Positions 22,907 to 35,438 of a DNA stretch of 64,000 bases are shown here, one piece after another; the first letter of the stretch is position 1; every line of letters starts with the position of its first letter. The notes beneath the pieces are model-generated. The model was given only the letters and a program-made list of their open reading frames with translations. It made no database searches and was not told the DNA's origin. A program made the position numbers and the translations under genes. This DNA is from Blastomussa wellsi (Eukaryota; Cnidaria; Anthozoa; Scleractinia; Plerogyridae): the NCBI GenBank assembly GCA_947652115.1, contig OX393563.1, positions 4,195,516 to 4,259,515 on the forward strand, given 5' to 3'.

Positions 22907-25900
22907 ATGAGCCAGCGAAATATGAACAACATACAATCTGCCCGAACAACGTTGGTTCGGGTGGCGGAACAGCTGTTAGATTTGGCCCAAGAATCAGGTA
23001 AGAAACTATGTTAAGCTTGTAAATATTTGTACATTGCCTGCAAGTCGAGTTTCAAACAGGGTTGATGGCAATGTATCTCTCGGACAATCTATTGAAGAAA
23101 GGGTTAATGTACTGATCTTTTCTATGCTTTCAACTAAAAGTCAATGTGAAGCATCCCTTTCTCGATTGAAACAGTTTGTTTGTTTATTAATTGGAAATTG
23201 GTTGCAATCTTTTGGCGGGAAATCTAATTCATGCGGCATTGTTTGTTTTGTCAATATTTACCGATGATTCAGTGACGTCAGCTATTGGAACAATGTTTTT
23301 ACATGATAGAATAATAATCGCCCCTTACTACTCCTCTCTATAGACTAGTTTATTTTTTCAAGAAATTTTATTTCATACAGTTTTGTTTTCAAATTTTAGC
23401 ATGGAAAATAGTGCCTTATATATAAGTATATCATGGTTTGGTTTGCAATGTTTCCAATCTGTGTGGATTTTAGTTGATTTCACCTTCACCTATCCTCTCA
23501 TGATTAGTGGAACACTTTTTAGGCATTTCAGTAGACAGGAAAATAAAATGAAGTTGGGTTGAAATATTCGACAAGCCAAAGACAAAACATAATAAAACCA
23601 CATGATTACAGGTCTTTTTAATTTCTATAGGATCAAGTGCAGGTAATTTGACAGCTCCATCTGGCAGTGGTTAGTGAAATTTAAATTTGCTAATGAAAAT
23701 TAAGGCTTTTTTATAGACATAGAAGAATGAAGCTGATCATTGATAAATTTAAGCCAAAAATGTTAAAACCCTAAGATTACAAATTATTTTAATATTGTTA
23801 CTTTTGATTTCTGTACTGCTCCATCACCAGTAGCCAGTGGTAAGGGAAATTAAAATTTGTTAAGGCACAAATAAGAGCACTACATACATACATACATATC
23901 CTTTATTCTCGTCTCAAGGTCAAACACGGGAGTAAAACTGCCAACACTAGTCAGTCAATTCTTGTTCTGGAAATTTTTGACTGTCATTAATTATTGAAAA
24001 ATAAGATAATATTAATAGAAGGCCATCCAAAAATAATATTGAAGGTGGGAGATCTCAAGAGCCAAATTTTAAAAGGGAAGTACATGGTGAGGGTATATAT
24101 TCAATGAATGGATATTTTCTAGAAAACACATTGTGAGAGGTGGTGTATCAGGCTGCAGACAGAGTTTGGGAATCCACAGACACACTACAGTAGATATGTA
24201 AGGCTTCATTATCAATAGCCCTTTTTGTGGTTGACTTGCTTTATTTGCAGCATAGTAATAGTACAGTAAGACATAGCAGCAAAGCAATTTCTGGAACTGA
24301 TTTTCTTGTGTTCCTTGAACTAATTGTTACTGGTAACCATTTCAAATTAGTTAAAAGAGTTCAAAAATAAATACAGTGTTTGGCAGTTTTTGCCAAAATT
24401 GCCTTGCTTCTGTTTTTTATTCTATAATGTACTTTATTAATGTAACCTAAATTATTGACAGGATCCAGTGTTAGTGCTGTAAGAGCAGGACAGTTGGGAA
24501 CTGGTAGGACTAGGAATGCCCTATTGTCAAGCAGTACGTGTACCTCAGTTACTCCAGCAGCTAGTGTTCAAGAGCATCAGCGAGTGTTTTCCTACAGACC
24601 AAAGACCTCAGGTGGAAATGCAAACAGAGCAAAATCAAGGGCCAGGTTGCAAACAGCAACTTTGAAATTTGTATGTCTGTCTGATACAGGGAGTAGCAGA
24701 CCTCCAGCAACTGTTGCTGAAAAAGCTGTTTTGGCAAATGCAGGTCTGGGACCCGCATCAATAACATTCGATTTGAATGGTGATTATGTCCATTTGCATA
24801 ACAAACTCCTGGAACAGTACCCAGATCTTGTTAAGGCTGGAGGATATGAGCTCCTTTTGTATCAAAGATCTGGTGTTAATCAGGGATTTCATAAAATTGA
24901 AGGCTCATTAACTCCAAGGAGGTTGAAAGACCTTGTACATCAGGCGCAGATCTTCATAAGACCACTCCAAAGGAATATTGAAACTGGTGGCATAACACCT
25001 TCTGATTGCAGCCAGTCAGTTGATGTAAGTTAACAGCCTTACCTGTTCTATAAATTTATATTAATTTTTCCCAAAAATTTCTAGGCTTTTCATTAAGAAT
25101 GCATAAAGATTGGACTGCTGGTCCATGCTTTTTGTTATATTTAACAGAAGGCCCAAAGTAATAATAACTATTATTAGACCTTGCATGTTATTGTACGTGT
25201 GGACAAATGAAGTTTGCAGGTGTTAATAAGAAAATTCCAATGGTTTAATGTGAGTCGAGGGTTGCATGCTCTATTTCAAAATTTTGGGTAAGGAACTGAA
25301 TGTCATAAACATGCACATGCACATTTGCTATTTTTCAGGATAGTCCCATCATCTCGTGTTTTGAGTGCAACGAGATAATGCCAATGGATACGTACAGGGA
25401 ACATCAGGAAAAGAAGCATGGTGGTAGAAAGGCATGTACCCAGTAACAGTTATTAGAATTGTTCCTTTTAAAGTTGTTAATAATCATAGGTACACACTTG
25501 TAAAGATTGTTCTGTACATGTAAAAATTATGTATAACATTGTAAATCAATTCATTTTAACCCTTAACGTACTAACCATGCATATATGCGTATATAATTGG
25601 TCATGCTCTTTGTACCACTTGTGACGTCATCAATTTAACGCCACCAGATATTCTTGATAAGCAGATTATAGAGCTAGGATAGGTCTATCTACGCAACTGT
25701 CCGTTTTGGATATCGACCACTTTCCGACGGAGCAATTGCAAGAAAACGTGATCAGTTTTTGGTGCAAAAATGGTGACAAAAAGGCCCATTATACCTACAA
25801 TTGATCAAGGACCCATTTCCAAGGTTTACCCATTATAAATACCCAACTTTTTACGGGCGACAGAAAGGATATGAGTAGTAGAAGATAACGAGAATAAAAG

Positions 25901-28900
25901 GGAAAAGAGAAAGGAAAGGAAAAGGGCAAGAGGAAAAAATCGAAAAGGGCCAGCAAAAAAAAAAAAAAAAAAACAAGTCCAAATTTTGGCTTATGCGCAT
26001 GCGCCAAATTTAAATATTGTACATTTATGTACCTCATCTTCAAAGAAAACTTCCTTTTTGGTAGAAAATTGCTTTTTCAGTAAGTGTGAGGTCCATTTAG
26101 CGATATGGCAGCAAAAAATCGGATTTTACGGCAAAAAACGGTATTTTTTTAGTGTCCAGTTAGTATGTTAAGGGTTAATTATTTTTGTTGTTTTGGACAA
26201 ATATGTACTTCTCTCGGTATTGTTGAAAAGAACATAACAAGATGTAAAATCTCAGTTAACTTATACTCCTTGTTGGAATATTTAATAATGTATTTTTTTC
26301 ACATTTCGACTTACAGAGAAGTGCTTGTGAACCGATACACAAACTTTTCTCTGATGCCATATTTCCAAATTGCAGGTAAGTGGTGTTCCTACACTGTAGT
26401 AATATTTATTGCACTGGGTTAACTCGAGATTTGTTCAATTTACATTGTATCATGAATAATGTGAATATTGCTTTTTTGTTTGGCAAGGATACACTGTTAA
26501 GTAGCATTTTTTATTTTTATTTTTTCATTTTACTAGTCACATGTACCGGTATATAGTTTACATTGTTATCTCAAGAAAATCTCCAAAATGTGTAAAAGGC
26601 TGATGGCCTGGGTATTTTTAAGCATATAAATATTTCCATTTACTAAATTCAAGAAGAAGCCCAAAATATTTTTAGCACACACACACACGCACGCAAAAAA
26701 AAAAACAACAATATTATGAAATTAATTCCCCTTCTGACCATAATAATTTGATTTCTGTACTGTTTTAAAATACAGCTATGAACGAAATGGAAATGAAGAC
26801 AGTAAGGTTGAGAACATTGAAAATGAAGACAATATGGTCAAGAACATTGAAATTGAAGACAATATATGTAAGGTGGAGAACACAGGAAATGAAGGCAATT
26901 TAAAGGTGGAGAACACTGGAAATGAAGGCAACAAGGTTGAGATCATTGTAAATGAAGCCAATGACTTGAATGAGCACCGCAAAGAGGTAACTCATTCCCA
27001 CATGTAACATCAATGGAGTGCTAGATTACATTACACTATGTGTACGTGTGAATCCTTGAATGAGATTTTTGCTAATTTTGTAGCTTTAACGGCAGGTCCA
27101 TGTATGTCTGCAAAGCATGCATATTGTATGGGTAATAAATAAAGTAGATTAGTTAAGGATATACCATCCAACAGACCAGTGTTTTGTCAGTACAGTATAT
27201 CTGATTAAATAGCGAGACACTCAGCTCTTGTGAGTCTTTGTCTACATGTATATGTATGGTGTTGATGATGAAAGTGCAACTGAGTATTACCATGCACTTG
27301 CACTAGGCCTATACACAGTGTATCTCCAAGACAATCACCTAAAATATGAGTAACATATATATATAGCACAAGCTACAATACCAGTAATTGCACTGATAGT
27401 TTTCATGCTCTTTGTAAACAGTACACAGGGGAAATCCAAGGTAAACTTAGCAATAAAATAATTTTAAAATGTTTGATTTGTATTGGGTAGTGAAGCAATA
27501 TATTTGTTTCTATCTGTTTCTTGTTATTTGAAAGGACATTGATATCCTGAAGGATGTGTTCCCCTTGCACCCGGAGAGCAGCCTTTTAGAAGTCCTTAAT
27601 AGAAGTGTTGATCTCCAGGATGCCATCAGCCAGATGTTAGAGGCGGCCAGCAGACCTCGGACTCCTGGTAAATTGATGTCTTTGTCAAGTTTATTAAAAT
27701 GGACATTAACTAATATGAATCAAGGAAAAGAAAAACTGAAATATTTCTTCGTAATGACATGTACAGTATTTGGAATTACATGTAGAGCAAAAATGTTTGG
27801 TGCAAATAATACACAGCCCATTTACCAGCCTATTTCACCCCTTAAGGGACAAGGCATTAAGTCAAGTAAGTTGGTATGTACACGCCTGAAAGTAGAATGA
27901 TAATAATTATTAATATATATCAACACAGATTGAGACAGCTCTTAGAATACTTATTCGCTCCCCTTCTTTAATTGTTCTATGGACTTCTTTAAACATTTTC
28001 AATGGGCCATGGAAATACTGTACATGTACATATCATCTTGTGATAAAAAAAATAATTATTATACCACACTGTCAGAAATGGTAATATATATTGTAATTTT
28101 TGTATTCTAGTGTTGCCAGAGGAAAATAAGGAAACAGCTCTAAAAAAGTACAGAGAGATCAATTTAAAAGCAGGAACTCAACTGATTGAACTGAATAGAA
28201 TGGAGAAGTCAATTTTACTGCAACTAATGCGTATCTATAAGGATCCTTGCATGAGTCTCAACAAGGTACCGGATGTAAACTTTGCAGGCGAAATTGGGGC
28301 AGATGTTGGCGGTCCAACGAAAGAGTATTTTTCTAGTGCCATTGAATGTCTCACAAAAGTTGACCCAAAGACTGCGCTGCAATTGTTTTTTGGAGAGTGC
28401 GGGCATATGGTACCACTGTGCAGCATGGATGCGGTTTCAGGTGGATGTTTTCAGATGGCTGGTAAGCTGGTTGCACACAGTATTCTGCATGGAGGCACAG
28501 GTCTTACTGGTTTAGCTCCTGCAATGGTGAAATACATCACATGTGGTTCTGTAGATGAGGCACTGAACCTGGTTACACTTAATGATGTTGCAGATGTTGA
28601 TCTAAAAAGTGCTATTGAAAAGGCAAGTTGTGTTGAATTTAATTGACTTCTTCAGAAATCTCAATTAGAAACAATGTCAACTTTTCAATTTTGGCATGTT
28701 TAGGTAGGCATAGAGGTCATTTTTATAATTAATTAACATATCCAGCAATAAAAAGGTATGTGAGGGTGATTGATAAGCTGGTCAACATACTGGGCCTATG
28801 AATTATAATATTATTTAATATTAAATAAGTAATTGCTTTTTTAAGATGATACACTAACTGTGTAATAAAATATGTGGTTATTGTTCATCGTGGTGTATGA

Positions 28901-30780
28901 TAGGAGATGAACTTTATTCATTTGTCCATCCTAACTGTCCATTTGGATGGCGTATTATTAACTGTGTCTGCACAGTGATGGATGTCAAATTGTCTTTCTC
29001 ACCTTTGTATGGTCACATGAATGCAACCAAACACAAGCATTCCTATGAATTAACTGAGTTAACTTTGTGACCCTACATTTACAAAATGCGAAGTGCCATT
29101 ATGCTTGTTCAACATCTTTTAACACATGGTGGGGATGCAGTGTGGGAGGAGCTTGATATAATTTATTGTGGGAGGCAGGGGTCATATTTCAGATGGCTTA
29201 TACAGTAGGGGAACATTATACTTGGAAAAGATTTTGCAGGCAACAAATTTAACATGAAAAGAAAGAAATACCATATGCAATGCCATAACATAAGTAGACT
29301 GTCACACAAAACCTAACTACTGCCTCTACAGCTGTAGAGCCATAAAATGCAAGTAAAAAATCTCCAATATTTTAGCTCTTATGAAACTGCAAAAACACCT
29401 ACTACTGATAATGATCACTTTTTAAAGTTGGGAAACTTGAAACATGAAATAGTATAATCAAGCCATAAAAGCTGTGGATTTGTAATTACCATGTTAATTT
29501 TTTAGGTCTCTGGTGACAGCAGCGTTGTCACTCTCACTGAAAGTGAGAGAGACATGTTAGAGGGTCTCATGGTAAGACATGGATGCACTGACCTTCCTCT
29601 AACAGACAGAAATAAAGAAAAGGCTATTCAAGATGTGATGGTTGGTGAAGTGCTGACAACAAGAACAGCTGCCCTTGATGCTTTTTTCAGTGGTTTGAAT
29701 GCTTTAGGCCTTGGAGCATTTCTTAGAGCAAACAATTGTATGGCAAGCATTGTTTTTCCAGCAGTTGAGGATGTAGATGTAGATGTTGACCTAATGGAAG
29801 CCAGGTTTGAAAAAGTACCTCAGGAGCTTCTAGAAACTGAAGAGCAATCAAATGCTTACAATTGGTTTTTCTCATTTCTGAGAGAAAGTGACGGAGAAAT
29901 AGGTATTAATTTTATACCATTCTTTGAAGTTACTAAACAATACTAAGCCACTGAGGAGTGAAGCCTCACCCCAAACCAGAACTTTTTGAATTTCATTTGC
30001 TGCATACATTATTATGTTCTCCCCCAGTCCTGGTAATAATTTATTATATTATTGATTATACATGATTCCCCATAATTTTACAGGCTTGGGTAGATTGAAA
30101 CATTACAAATGGGGGTGGGATCAGTGACACACAGTAAAGCATTCATGTCTGTCATGCTCCTTGCAAGTCAGTGTTAGTAAGAAGCTCAGTGAATTCAGCA
30201 ACAACTACATTAGAATGGTTAACAGTTGTTTATTTGGTTTCTGTAGGACGGTATGAATGCCACTGGCCATAATTAATAGTTATTGCTCACTGCATTTCTG
30301 CACCGTTACCCTTTGGCTTGTTTCATGGAAAAGAGGGGAGTGTGATTTGAGGGGAATATGGCTTTCTGAAGTAGTGAAACTTACTTTTATTACATATGTG
30401 TTTTCATGATCATCAAGGACCACTGCTACATTATTTATTTCAAAATTCATACATATTTAGGGATCCAACATCACAGTTACATTACAATATAGTTGCCAAT
30501 TGACTTATACGGTACTATTTGTTTGTTACTATTGCTTCATATAGACACCAATACTGGAAAGAAACTGATAGCAAGCCTGTTAATGTTCATCACTGGATCA
30601 TTCATTCTGGGAAATCAATTGCAAGTGCAATTCAATACAGATCCCTCAAAGCCTCTTCTAGAAGCTGACAGTTGCTTCAACCGAGTGATACTCCCAACTT
30701 GTCATAGCAATTATCAAGGCTTTAAGGAGGCCTGCATCAGGTCTCTTTCCTGGGGTGCTAAGGGATATGGAAGATTCTAA
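22907..30780 (+). CDS. Transposon-borne HECT-domain E3 ubiquitin ligase (G2E3-like)
   Basis: Nine exons join in phase into 764 residues: 22907-22997, 24462-25024, 25339-25431, 26317-26375, 26776-26986, 27535-27667, 28111-28622, 29506-29902 and 30545-30780. Exon 3 has a zinc-finger-like CFEC...HxxxxH pattern (ISCFECNEIMPMDTYREHQE). Exon 5 is an acidic repeat array. Exon 6 resembles a CUE/UBA ubiquitin-binding helix bundle (LKDVFPLHPESSLLEVLNRS). Exons 7-9 are the HECT domain: N-lobe FAGEIGADVGGPTKEYF, C-lobe with SCFNRVILPTC carrying the expected catalytic Cys, and the ending WGAKGYGRF. No stop or frameshift interrupts it. Introns 3 and 7 use GC donors (aaaggcatgt, aaaggcaagt). AATAAA lies 70 nt after the stop. 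Fish genomes hold many similar proteins annotated as G2/M-phase E3 ligases. Function in the element is unknown. Confidence 0.85.
23624..23850 (+). other. Candidate in-phase microexons in HECT intron 1
   Basis: Three short segments flanked by AG and GT keep phase 1-1 with exons 1 and 2: gatcaagtgcag (about 23632), ctccatctggcagtg (about 23655) and tagccagtg (about 23833). They would add Gly/Ser/Ala-rich residues. The two local blocks are near-duplicates (tccat, cagtgg, ttaa-ttg). This could be alternative splicing or chance. Confidence 0.3.
25560..26174. mobile_element. piggyBac-type MITE nested in the HECT gene
   Basis: TTAA (25556-25559) precedes cccttaacgtactaac and TTAA (26175-26178) follows the inverted copy gttagtatgttaaggg. 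TTAA target plus CCC-starting TIR is the piggyBac hallmark. It is 615 bp with no transposase, and contains a poly-A run near 25957. It sits in intron 3 of the HECT gene. Confidence 0.75.
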
Positions 30781-31653
30781 GGTCACTGTGGCGAGCTTTG
30801 TTCAGTTGATATTAACAGGCCAAAATTGGGACCTGAATTGCATGTTCAAATAAAGTTAATATTAGCTCTGTAAGGAAATGCCTATGCAGTCTTGAGAAAT
30901 AGCACTCCATCGCCATGGTTAACTTGCCATATTTGCTTAGTGATAACAAGAAAGTTAGGTACTTTCAAACATGATCTTTGTGAGCTCTGCAACTATGTTA
31001 CTATTCAAAGGTTTTTCTAAAGGGCTATTAGTAGATATAGCACTAGTTTCATTTTGTTTACATTTGCTATAACAATCTAAAAAGGGTCTCTTCCCTTGGT
31101 TACACAGACCTACCCTGATATTACCAGCTCCGGCTGATTTTACCTTTTTTACTATTAATGTAAACTCAAATAATCATAGTACTCCTACATGTTAATGTTA
31201 AAAGAAATTGGCAATTTAGTGAAATAAAAGCCATTCATGTTCACTTTCATCTCAAATTGCTTTTTCCTCCAATTTCATTGAGTAGTTTACTTTTCTCAGA
31301 GAATTTGTAAAGAACAGCAGTTGTTTTCATTCTCTTTGGGAACAACACAACTATGCAACACCTACAGGCATGCCTATTGAGACTCAACATGGAGTGTGTG
31401 ATATTCAAGAGAAATTTAACCTCACATTTATTTCTTTTATTATAAACCTCGTGAGTACATTCCTAAGATGACAGTGGCGCCCTCTTACAACAGTGCAACA
31501 AAACAGCAAGAAAAATTACAAGAAAAATTGCTTACTCTAGATCTATCAGGGTCTTATTACCAAGGGCTTTCACTTACACTATACATGTATCTAGGTATGC
31601 TTGGGTTTATAAAACATGAATCTATATCTTCAATCAAAGTAATAGAAACTTAA
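30781..31653. other. Spacer between the two convergent transposon genes
   Basis: Shared 3' region of about 870 bp. AATAAA near 30849 serves the HECT gene; TTTATT near 31427 could be the reverse-strand signal for the transposase gene. No other feature is visible. Confidence 0.5.
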
Positions 31654-34600
31654 CTACATCATTCTTTCCACTTCATGCAAGATTCTTTGGAATAGGCCAA
31701 TGCTGTACACATCACCATCTGTATTTTCCAAGGTTATGGCCCGGAGCAACAACAGCTGAGCATCAGACAGTGTGCAAGGTGTTTCAGGAATTTCCACAAT
31801 ATTGTCTTCAGCATCAGCGGGTACAGGACCTTGCCAGTCAACTCCATAGTCATGACAATTCTACATCGGACAAAAGTACTGCTTTATAAATTATTAATAC
31901 ATTCAAACCTGTATATAACGGCCCTGTATTAGCAGCCACTTCTATTAAGCAGCCAGTTTTCAAAGTCCCGAGTTACATCTGGTACTTTAATTAAACCTGT
32001 ATTAAGTGGCCACCTGTATCAAAAGGCCACTTTCTGAAGTCCAGCGGGTGACCGTTATATACAGGTTGGACTATTTTTAATTGGGAAGCAGCATGGCTGA
32101 ATGGTTAGGGACACTTACTGAATATGAAACACAGCTTTAAGGTGTTTCACTACAGTTTTTCGGGAGCCATACCTAATGTTTTCAATTAGCTTTCTTGCAG
32201 ACTTTCCTAAGTGGGATCGATGTGAAATTTTCACCAACTACTAGTCTTGGATTGTAGTTTGGTTTGATGTACTTTTAAGTGAAATCGATATTGCCATAGC
32301 AACGATAAACAGAAAACCTCGAAATCACTTAAAACTTAAACTCATCTATTATTTATTATATAGTACCTCGTCATTTAATGCCAAATCAGACTGTAAAGCC
32401 CAGCCACCAGTGTTGTGAACACCCCTTAGCCAAACTTGAAGAGGACTTAGATTTCTCTCAGTTCTAAGTGGGTGATGTGACCAGGCATTTGTCCATTGTG
32501 TAAGATGTCTGTTCAGCACAGGAAGATAGACATAGTGCAAGCACCACAGGTGCATAGGATTGTTTGGATCCAAAAGATTACAACTCTCTAGATGATAAAA
32601 CAAGTCGTAAAAGAGGCACAGACATCCCTCAAATACATCCTTCCATAACCGCTCTATGCGTTGGTTATGGGTGCTTTTACCTGAACGAAAAATGGAATAT
32701 GGAAAAACTGATTGTTATAACCACCCTGTTTTAACATATGATGAAAACCAAATATTTTTGATGTTTTGTTGCAAAGGAAAAAAAACACAGCATTGTAGCT
32801 AAAAATACAATCTCATTGCAATAAATCAAACATGCTCATGGTGAGGAAACTATACAATCCTGTAGTGATAAAGTACCTTCCAGTTCTTTCGTGGAAAAAA
32901 CATTGGCATTACATTCTTACATACCACTCACACTTACAGTGTAACAACTAAATAGGCATCATTATGTTTGGCTTGTGATAACCAACGAACATGACTGCTA
33001 GACATACCTGCAATAACACTGCCACGCCCTGGTCCTCTATCAGGATGATGCAACATAAACCATCCTACGTCATAATTTTCGCCTCCTTTATCACATCTTA
33101 CTCTAGATGGTAGGCCATAATTTGAAACAGCTTCTTTAAAAAGATTCAGGACAGTTTCAGCTTTATTGTTGTCTGAGGCATGTAGGTAAACGGGCAGTCT
33201 AGAATATCCATCCACCCCTCCATGTACAACTATTCTCCATCTTAATTGCAAAAAAGACATTATTTTTATCATTATACAGCTTCAAGTGCAAGTCGGCTTT
33301 AAAATACAATAATCAATAACTGATACATTTGTCGGTTCAAATATTGCATGTATGTTCTTTGAGAAAATTTTAAGCAGTAAAGATAAGTTTTTCTCAATGC
33401 TGCTATGGTCTGGCACAGTCTCATTCAAGTATCCTCAATAACAAAACTCCTGACAATGTACATGCCTATAAGCTAAAAAAGAAATCTTTGGAATAAATCC
33501 TCATCATTAATAATTATTTAATCATTCCACCCTTTTTTACAAGTTACAGACTATTTCACTGTGTCCTCTTTACCTTATTAACTTGTGATTCCCATCTATG
33601 TGCCAAAGTGCTTGAGGGGAATACACGTTATACACTCGACGTCGAATTGACAACCTCCATCTTTGTAGAACACCTGTTGGATCTGTACGAAGAAGAGACT
33701 GTCTAATTCTCTCTCTCTGAAGTCTGTGCCCCATACTCTGTAGATGACCTCTGAGCATTCTCAAGCCCACTCCAGGGTGCTGTTGTTGGACTGTTTTCAC
33801 CAAACTATCAAGATCGTCATCACTTATTCTACTGTACGTCCCTAGAAACCAAAGCAATTACGTTTGAAGTGATCTATCCAGTGTGTGTGTATGTGCGTAG
33901 GGAAGGGGGGGGGGGAGGGGAGTGAAGATGGCTCTTTTTAAATAGGCAATTTCCGAGTTCTCTCCTGCCTCTGTTTCAAAATGAGTGCAAGCGCGAAACC
34001 TTTCATATGAAAATGAGTTTGATTTACATTTGAATGAACTTGTGAGTAAAACTCATTCAAATGTAAATCAAACTCATTTTCATATGAAAGGTTTCGCACT
34101 TGCACTCGTTTTGAAACAGATGCAGAACTTGGAAATGGCCTATTAAAATGAGGAGGAAGAGGTGGCACTTCTGGCTAAAGAAGGGTGTAACTGCTCCAAA
34201 AAAGGTGTAGGGTTTCTCCCTAAAGGGTCTCATGTTTTTGTTGTTGTTTGTTTTAAAAAAAGGAAGGGTGTCAGTCTCCCCTAGGCCCCTCCTGCCCAAA
34301 GTCAGACAACGATATGGTAGGCAACATTACTTACAAGCTTGTGTGTTTTCCTCAGGTATGAAAAAATAATTAAACTGTAATGATTTTTTTTAAGTTATGG
34401 TTACAGAGTAAAACTTGAAATAATGATGTCACTTTATTTCTTACCTGTAATGCTGATACCAAAACGAGACATCCTTCTCTCTACTGTCCTTGTTGACACC
34501 CCCAGCAACTGGCCAATCTGTGGAACATTAAATCCACTTTCAACAAGACAAACCAGCTGTTCTTCCTTTATATCGAAGTAAGGACGTCCTGGGTTACCCC

Positions 34601-34855
34601 ACTGTAAATTTTCGAACCACTACAATTGTTAGGTTGATCATGAGCGGCTAATGTGTCTGCTTCCTTCAGGTGGTTAATTGCCACACCAATGTACGATACA
34701 AACGACCCCGGAAGTTCCGCGTTGTTCACAATGGATCTGTTCAAATACTCCAAACGGAGAACTAAACTGCTACAGTCGTCAGGGCCTTGAAAATTGTCGA
34801 GCCTTTCTATCGTATCCTGCACCACCGATAGGATACGAGCAATGTTGTCAGCCAT
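31654..34855 (-). CDS. DDE integrase-core transposase
   Basis: Five exons on the minus strand: 34855-34445, 33841-33574, 33240-33008, 32680-32367 and 31860-31654, about 477 residues if one base is restored in exon 1. The N-terminus (MADNIARILSVVQD) is helical. A helix-turn-helix follows (GRPYFDIKEEQLVCLVESGF, IGQLLGVSTRTVERRM). The catalytic core has D in WHIDGNHKLI, D in VRCDKGGEN and E in HNQRIERLWKDVFEG, so the DDE triad is intact. HHPLRTERNLSPLQVW is typical of this family's C-terminal half. Splices 2-5 are canonical and in phase. Exon 1 is the problem: the N-terminal frame and the HTH frame differ by one base near 34615, where a TAG follows NNC in the HTH frame. It could be a real frameshift, a small intron or a base error. 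Confidence 0.82.
31913..32070. mobile_element. Short MITE (CAACCTGTATATAACGG ends)
   Basis: caaacctgtatataacgg at the left matches inverted ccgttatatacaggttgg at the right. About 158 bp, in the last intron of the transposase gene. No ORF. Confidence 0.6.
33943..34143. mobile_element. Palindromic MITE (ATTTCCGAGTT family), copy 1
   Basis: Almost the whole 200 bp is a hairpin: taggcaatttccgagttc to gaacttggaaatggccta, with the inner arms ttcatatgaaaatgagtttg and its inverse. It lies in intron 1 of the transposase gene. A second copy is at 62074-62256. Confidence 0.7.
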
Positions 34856-34888
34856 GATTGTTGGCAGACCGCGCAGGACCTGGCGCTG

Positions 34889-35438
34889 GACAGCGAAATA
34901 ACCGGGTCAGCGGTTAACATTTTAAGAGTTCATAATCGATTGATTATCGATTGAGTTTGACGGATGTTGTAAACCCTATCGTGGCATGTTGTAAACCCGA
35001 TCGTGACGTGTTGTAAACCCATGTTGTAAACCCATGTCGTGGCATGTTGTAAACCTATGTTGTAACCCGATCGTTACATGCAGCATAAAGTCGCGTTTGG
35101 AAAAATCTTGTGAAGTTCATCGATCGAGCCCGTGGCATGTTGTAACGTAAACAGAGACGTGGCGTTCGCTTCGTGATGATACAAGGTTGAAAAGTCAATC
35201 AAGAACAGTATTCATCGGCAACATGTTGTAAAGTCAGTTGTCACATGTTGTACGATGTATGTGAACATGTTGTATTGCGATTTAAGACGTTGTATTGTAA
35301 CTTATGACATATCGTAGTCGTATCGAGAACAGCGCAGAGTGTTTGGGAATGTTGTAATGCTCTTGGGCATGTATAGCATTGCATGATTGAATGTTGTATT
35401 GTCAATTCGAATTTTGGCGGGGATGGAACGCCATATTC
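34889..35438 (-). repeat. Right terminal inverted repeat of the HECT/DDE transposon
   Basis: About 550 bp. It differs from the left arm mainly by one extra 22-bp unit (ttgtaaacccgatcgtgacg, around 34989-35010 on the + strand) and scattered substitutions. The transposase ATG lies 34 bp inside it. Confidence 0.85.

Larger units (their letters stand above)
22264..35438. mobile_element. 13.2-kb DNA transposon carrying a DDE transposase and a HECT E3 ligase
   Basis: The ends are inverted (tatggcgttccatccccgcc at the left; ggcggggatggaacgccata at the right) and lie inside a matching hexamer AACCCG (22258-22263 and 35439-35444), a candidate target-site duplication. The inverted repeats run 529 bp at the left and 550 bp at the right. 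Inside are two convergent multi-exon genes: the HECT ligase (22907-30780) and the transposase (34855-31654). Each starts within about 35-115 bp of the inner TIR edge, which suggests TIR-borne promoters. The integrase-core transposase resembles a family common in fish and cnidarian genomes; the closest named group I can suggest is the eukaryotic IS3-like one, unverified. Introns hold a TTAA-flanked MITE and palindromic MITEs, so the copy is not brand new, yet its TIRs remain nearly identical. Confidence 0.85.

Noticed and set aside
23881..23905. Direct repeats (tacatacatacata) considered as a CRISPR or functional array
   Set aside because: Simple microsatellite in a eukaryotic intron with no spacers.
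32086..32110. tRNA-like A box (catggctgaatggttaggg) in a transposase intron
   Set aside because: No B box or tRNA fold follows, so a tRNA gene is not supported.
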